Part shown: in pieces, positions 61,736 through 64,000 of the stretch
Numbering within the stretch: position 1 is the first letter of the stretch
How the letters are laid out: every line of letters begins with the position of its first letter
Assembly (NCBI GenBank): GCA_035623255.1
Contig: DASPTU010000041.1
Coordinates: 1 to 64,000 of the forward strand
Source of the DNA: JAFAGX01 sp035623255
GTDB lineage: Bacteria; Acidobacteriota; Terriglobia; Terriglobales; Acidobacteriaceae
DNA: 64,000 nt
Reading direction: 5' to 3'
Translations under genes and position numbers: made by a program
Notes under the pieces: model-generated
Databases searched by the model: none
Seen by the model: the letters and a program-made list of their open reading frames with translations, nothing else
What the model was told of the DNA's origin: nothing

Positions 61736-61984
61736 GGCGACCTCCAACGATCACTCCTAGTCAGGAGCAAGGATGCTCCTGCGGCGATACCTGGAATCCT
61801 CTATTGCCGGCTGGAAAGGCCTGTATTGTCGCCGAGGGGCGACGATCCGACTGGCCTCAAACCTCAAGCCACGAGGCCAATCGGCTAAGATTGAGGATGC
61901 CGGGCGCGGCGAAAATGATTCAGGAAAGTCTGGTTTGCCGGGATTCCGACCTAAACGATAAACTGACAATCTCGAGGTGGGGAC

Positions 61985-63058
61985 ATGCTGGTTGTAATGC
62001 AGGCGCATGCAACTGAAAGTCAGGTGCGCGCCGTATGCGACAAAATTGAGTCACTGGGATACCGGGCGCACGCCATTCCGGGCGCCGAACGGACTGCCAT
62101 CGGCATCACCGGCAATAAGGGCGAAATCGAGCCCGGCACGCTGGATGAAATGCCGGGTGTGCAGGAAGTCATACGGGTTACAAAGCCTTACAAGCTGGTC
62201 AGCCGCGATATTAAAGAAGACAATACCGTTATCCGCTTCCCAGGCAGCGACGTCACGATAGGTGGGGCCACGCTTACCGTCATCGCCGGACCGTGCGCGA
62301 TCGAGAGTCGTGAACAGGCCTTTGCTGTGGCCGAGTGTGTGCAGCGCGCCGGAGCCCAATTTTTCCGCGGCGGAGCTTACAAGCCGCGCACTTCTCCCTA
62401 TTCATTCCAGGGGATGGGTGAAGAAGGCTTGCGAATTATGAGCGAGGTTCGGGAGCAATTCGGACTGAGAATTGTCACCGAGGCTATTGATAATGAGTCG
62501 CTGGAACTGGTGGAAGAGTATGCCGACGTAATCCAGATTGGCGCCCGAAACATGCAAAATTTTTCGCTCCTGAAGCGCGCTGGACGCGCGACCAAACCGG
62601 TGTTGATCAAGCGAGGCATGTCGGCGACCCTGGAAGAATTACTGATGGCAGCCGAGTACGTGATGAGCGAAGGCAACTACAATGTGATCCTCTGCGAGCG
62701 GGGTGTGCGCACGTTCGCCGATCATACGCGTAATACGCTAGACCTAAGCATAGTGCCTGCGGTCCAGCGCCTCAGCCATCTGCCAATCGTGGTGGATCCA
62801 AGCCATGGCACTGGGAAACGAAACAAAGTCATTCCACTGTCGCGAGCGGCGGTTGCAGTCGGCGCGGATGGGCTGATCGTCGAAGTTCACAACAATCCAG
62901 ACAAAGCACTGTCCGATGGTATGCAGTCACTTTATCCTGAACAATTCGAGGAACTGATGACGCAGGTGCGGCAGATCGCGGCGGTAGTGGGAAAAACAGT
63001 TCCCGGTGGAGAGATGTCATCGGCAGTCATAACCATGGGTAAGCGAGCACGAGCATAG
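61985..63058 (+). CDS. aroF: DAHP synthase (3-deoxy-7-phosphoheptulonate synthase)
   Basis: The 357-residue enzyme condenses phosphoenolpyruvate and erythrose 4-phosphate, the first step of the shikimate pathway. A ferredoxin-like ACT-type regulatory domain fills residues 1-70. The barrel contains VIAGPCAIESREQAF, FRGGAYKPRTSPYSFQG, QIGARNMQNFSLLKRAG, KPVLIKRGM, CERGVRTF and VVDPSHGTGKR. These place it in the type I, Bacillus/Thermotoga-like group, where aromatic amino acids or chorismate act on the N-terminal domain. GGTGGGG precedes the ATG. Confidence 0.94.
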   Translation: MLVVMQAHATESQVRAVCDKIESLGYRAHAIPGAERTAIGITGNKGEIEPGTLDEMPGVQEVIRVTKPYKLVSRDIKEDNTVIRFPGSDVTIGGATLTVIAGPCAIESREQAFAVAECVQRAGAQFFRGGAYKPRTSPYSFQGMGEEGLRIMSEVREQFGLRIVTEAIDNESLELVEEYADVIQIGARNMQNFSLLKRAGRATKPVLIKRGMSATLEELLMAAEYVMSEGNYNVILCERGVRTFADHTRNTLDLSIVPAVQRLSHLPIVVDPSHGTGKRNKVIPLSRAAVAVGADGLIVEVHNNPDKALSDGMQSLYPEQFEELMTQVRQIAAVVGKTVPGGEMSSAVITMGKRARA

Positions 63059-63113
63059 AAGGCAACTGCGGTAGCCGGAAGTCACTCAGTTCTCTGATTC
63101 TCAACTCACTGCT

Positions 63114-64000
63114 TTGCGCAAGCTTCTCCTCAGCGTTGTCCTTGCCCCCGTCCTGGCCGGCCTCGGCTGGTGGTATTTCCACGAGCGACAGATCACCGAT
63201 TACGGGCCTTCTTACCGCGAATACGCTTACATCACCAATGGCAAGAGCAACACGGTAAGCGTTATCGACCTGCGAACGTTTGAGCCGGCGAAGACCATCC
63301 GGGTGGGAAGTGAGCCGAGCGGCATTGCGGCCAACAGCAAGAAAAATGAGGTTTACGTGGTCAATGCGGGTTCAAACAACGTTACTGTCATCGATGCCGA
63401 GCGCAACGCCGTAGAGGCGACCATCGGGGTTCATGGGAAACCTTATTTCATCGATGTTTCCCCTGATGGAAAACGTGGATATGTGGCGAACTCAGGATCG
63501 GCGAACGTTTCTGTAATCGATTTGGATAAGCGGATGGTCATCGGTAATATCCGCGTGGGGGCGTCTCCGGGGCTGGCTCGAGTTTCATCGGATGGCGCGA
63601 CCGTCCTGGTAAGCAACCGCGGAGACAATACTGTCAGCGAAATCGATACTCGACGGCTGGTCGTGACCAGCACAATTGCGGTGTGTGAGCACCCGGAGGA
63701 CATTGCAATTGTTCCCGATAGCAGTACGGCGTTTGTAGCTTGCACCGGATCAGCCCAGGTCGCATCTATCGACCTCAAAGCCGGAAAACTGCTGGCCCTG
63801 CTCGACGTGGGTAAAACCCCGGTCCACCTGGCTTTGAAGCCGGACGGGGGCGAGCTGATTGTTACCAATTTTGACTCCGATAACATTTCGATCATCGAGA
63901 CCGGGAATGATGAAGTCGGCGGCAGCTATTTGATTGGAAGCCATCCGGCACGAGGGGTAGTGAGTACGGATAATTCCCGGCTTTATGTCAGCAATTTTGG
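63114..64000 (+). CDS. YVTN/YncE beta-propeller protein, incomplete at the window end
   Basis: A reading frame from TTG 63114 runs past the window end. It starts MRKLLLSVVLAPVLAGLGWW, a signal or membrane anchor. At least six YVTN blades follow: AYITNGKSNTVSVIDLRTFE, VYVVNAGSNNVTVIDAERN, GYVANSGSANVSVIDLDKRM, VLVSNRGDNTVSEIDTRRLV, AFVACTGSAQVASIDLKAGK and LIVTNFDSDNISIIETGND. The start codon is uncertain, because no strong ribosome site is visible and an in-frame stop lies at 63072. It is the second propeller protein of this type in the window and probably acts in the envelope. Confidence 0.82.
   Translation, partial: MRKLLLSVVLAPVLAGLGWWYFHERQITDYGPSYREYAYITNGKSNTVSVIDLRTFEPAKTIRVGSEPSGIAANSKKNEVYVVNAGSNNVTVIDAERNAVEATIGVHGKPYFIDVSPDGKRGYVANSGSANVSVIDLDKRMVIGNIRVGASPGLARVSSDGATVLVSNRGDNTVSEIDTRRLVVTSTIAVCEHPEDIAIVPDSSTAFVACTGSAQVASIDLKAGKLLALLDVGKTPVHLALKPDGGELIVTNFDSDNISIIETGNDEVGGSYLIGSHPARGVVSTDNSRLYVSNF

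Overview
The window looks like chromosomal DNA from an Acidobacteriota member (Terriglobia, Koribacter-like). The basis is moderately high G+C, a carboxypeptidase-regulatory-domain TonB receptor, many exported proteins of acidobacterial type, abundant c-di-GMP and two-component genes, and dispersed GTCATTCCGAG-type repeats. This is inferred from gene content, with no rRNA in the window. No prophage, insertion sequence or CRISPR array was seen.

Layout. 1-2 kb: an NTF2-like exported protein, tRNA-Arg(CCT) and two small proteins. 2-9.3 kb: a histidine kinase/response regulator pair divergent from a TonB receptor, a YncE-type propeller and a metallophosphoesterase, probably one surface uptake system. 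9.5-12.6 kb: MFS transporter, F420-type luciferase-like oxidoreductase, DinB protein. 12.7-20.9 kb: the most unusual region. It holds a STAS protein, a sigma-54 activator with an atypical receiver, a sigma-54 promoter driving two small Lys-rich peptides, and a convergent operon of three membrane-fusion proteins (triple GAF-HlyD, HlyD lipoprotein, PqqD-M50 protease-HlyD). 21-32.5 kb: PilZ, metH, nuoI, S9 peptidase, 2-hydroxyacid dehydrogenase, glycosyltransferase, Tat-exported amidase. 32.7-45 kb: two MacB-type permeases, a GGDEF protein, a lone receiver, a RelE-type toxin-antitoxin operon, TPR proteins, HAD phosphatase, lytic transglycosylase, OmpA lipoprotein. 45.5-57.6 kb: VapC-type PIN module, uvrC, MscS channel, multicopper oxidase, TonB C-terminal protein, methyltransferase, YdeI protein, porin. 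57.7-64 kb: HTH-TOBE regulator with a truncated gene, tRNA-Asp, a second copy of the peptide-pair locus with its own sigma-54 promoter, tRNA-Val, endonuclease IV, OmpA protein, DAHP synthase and a YVTN propeller cut by the window end.

The main candidate for an undescribed system is the peptide/export module. Two loci 44 kb apart (14.66-15.40 kb and 58.87-59.61 kb) each have an upstream AT-rich motif, a -24/-12 promoter about 120 bp downstream, a peptide A gene, a peptide B gene and a hairpin terminator. All four peptides begin M-x-x-x-KKSL and are lysine-rich and cysteine-free. The B peptides are 39/46 identical over the first 46 residues and then diverge, like a leader followed by a variable core. 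A related AT-rich motif precedes the sigma-54 activator gene, and a PqqD-like domain on the adjacent membrane protease could recognise the shared leader. The peptide family, promoters and repeats are read directly from sequence. Processing, export and function are inference.
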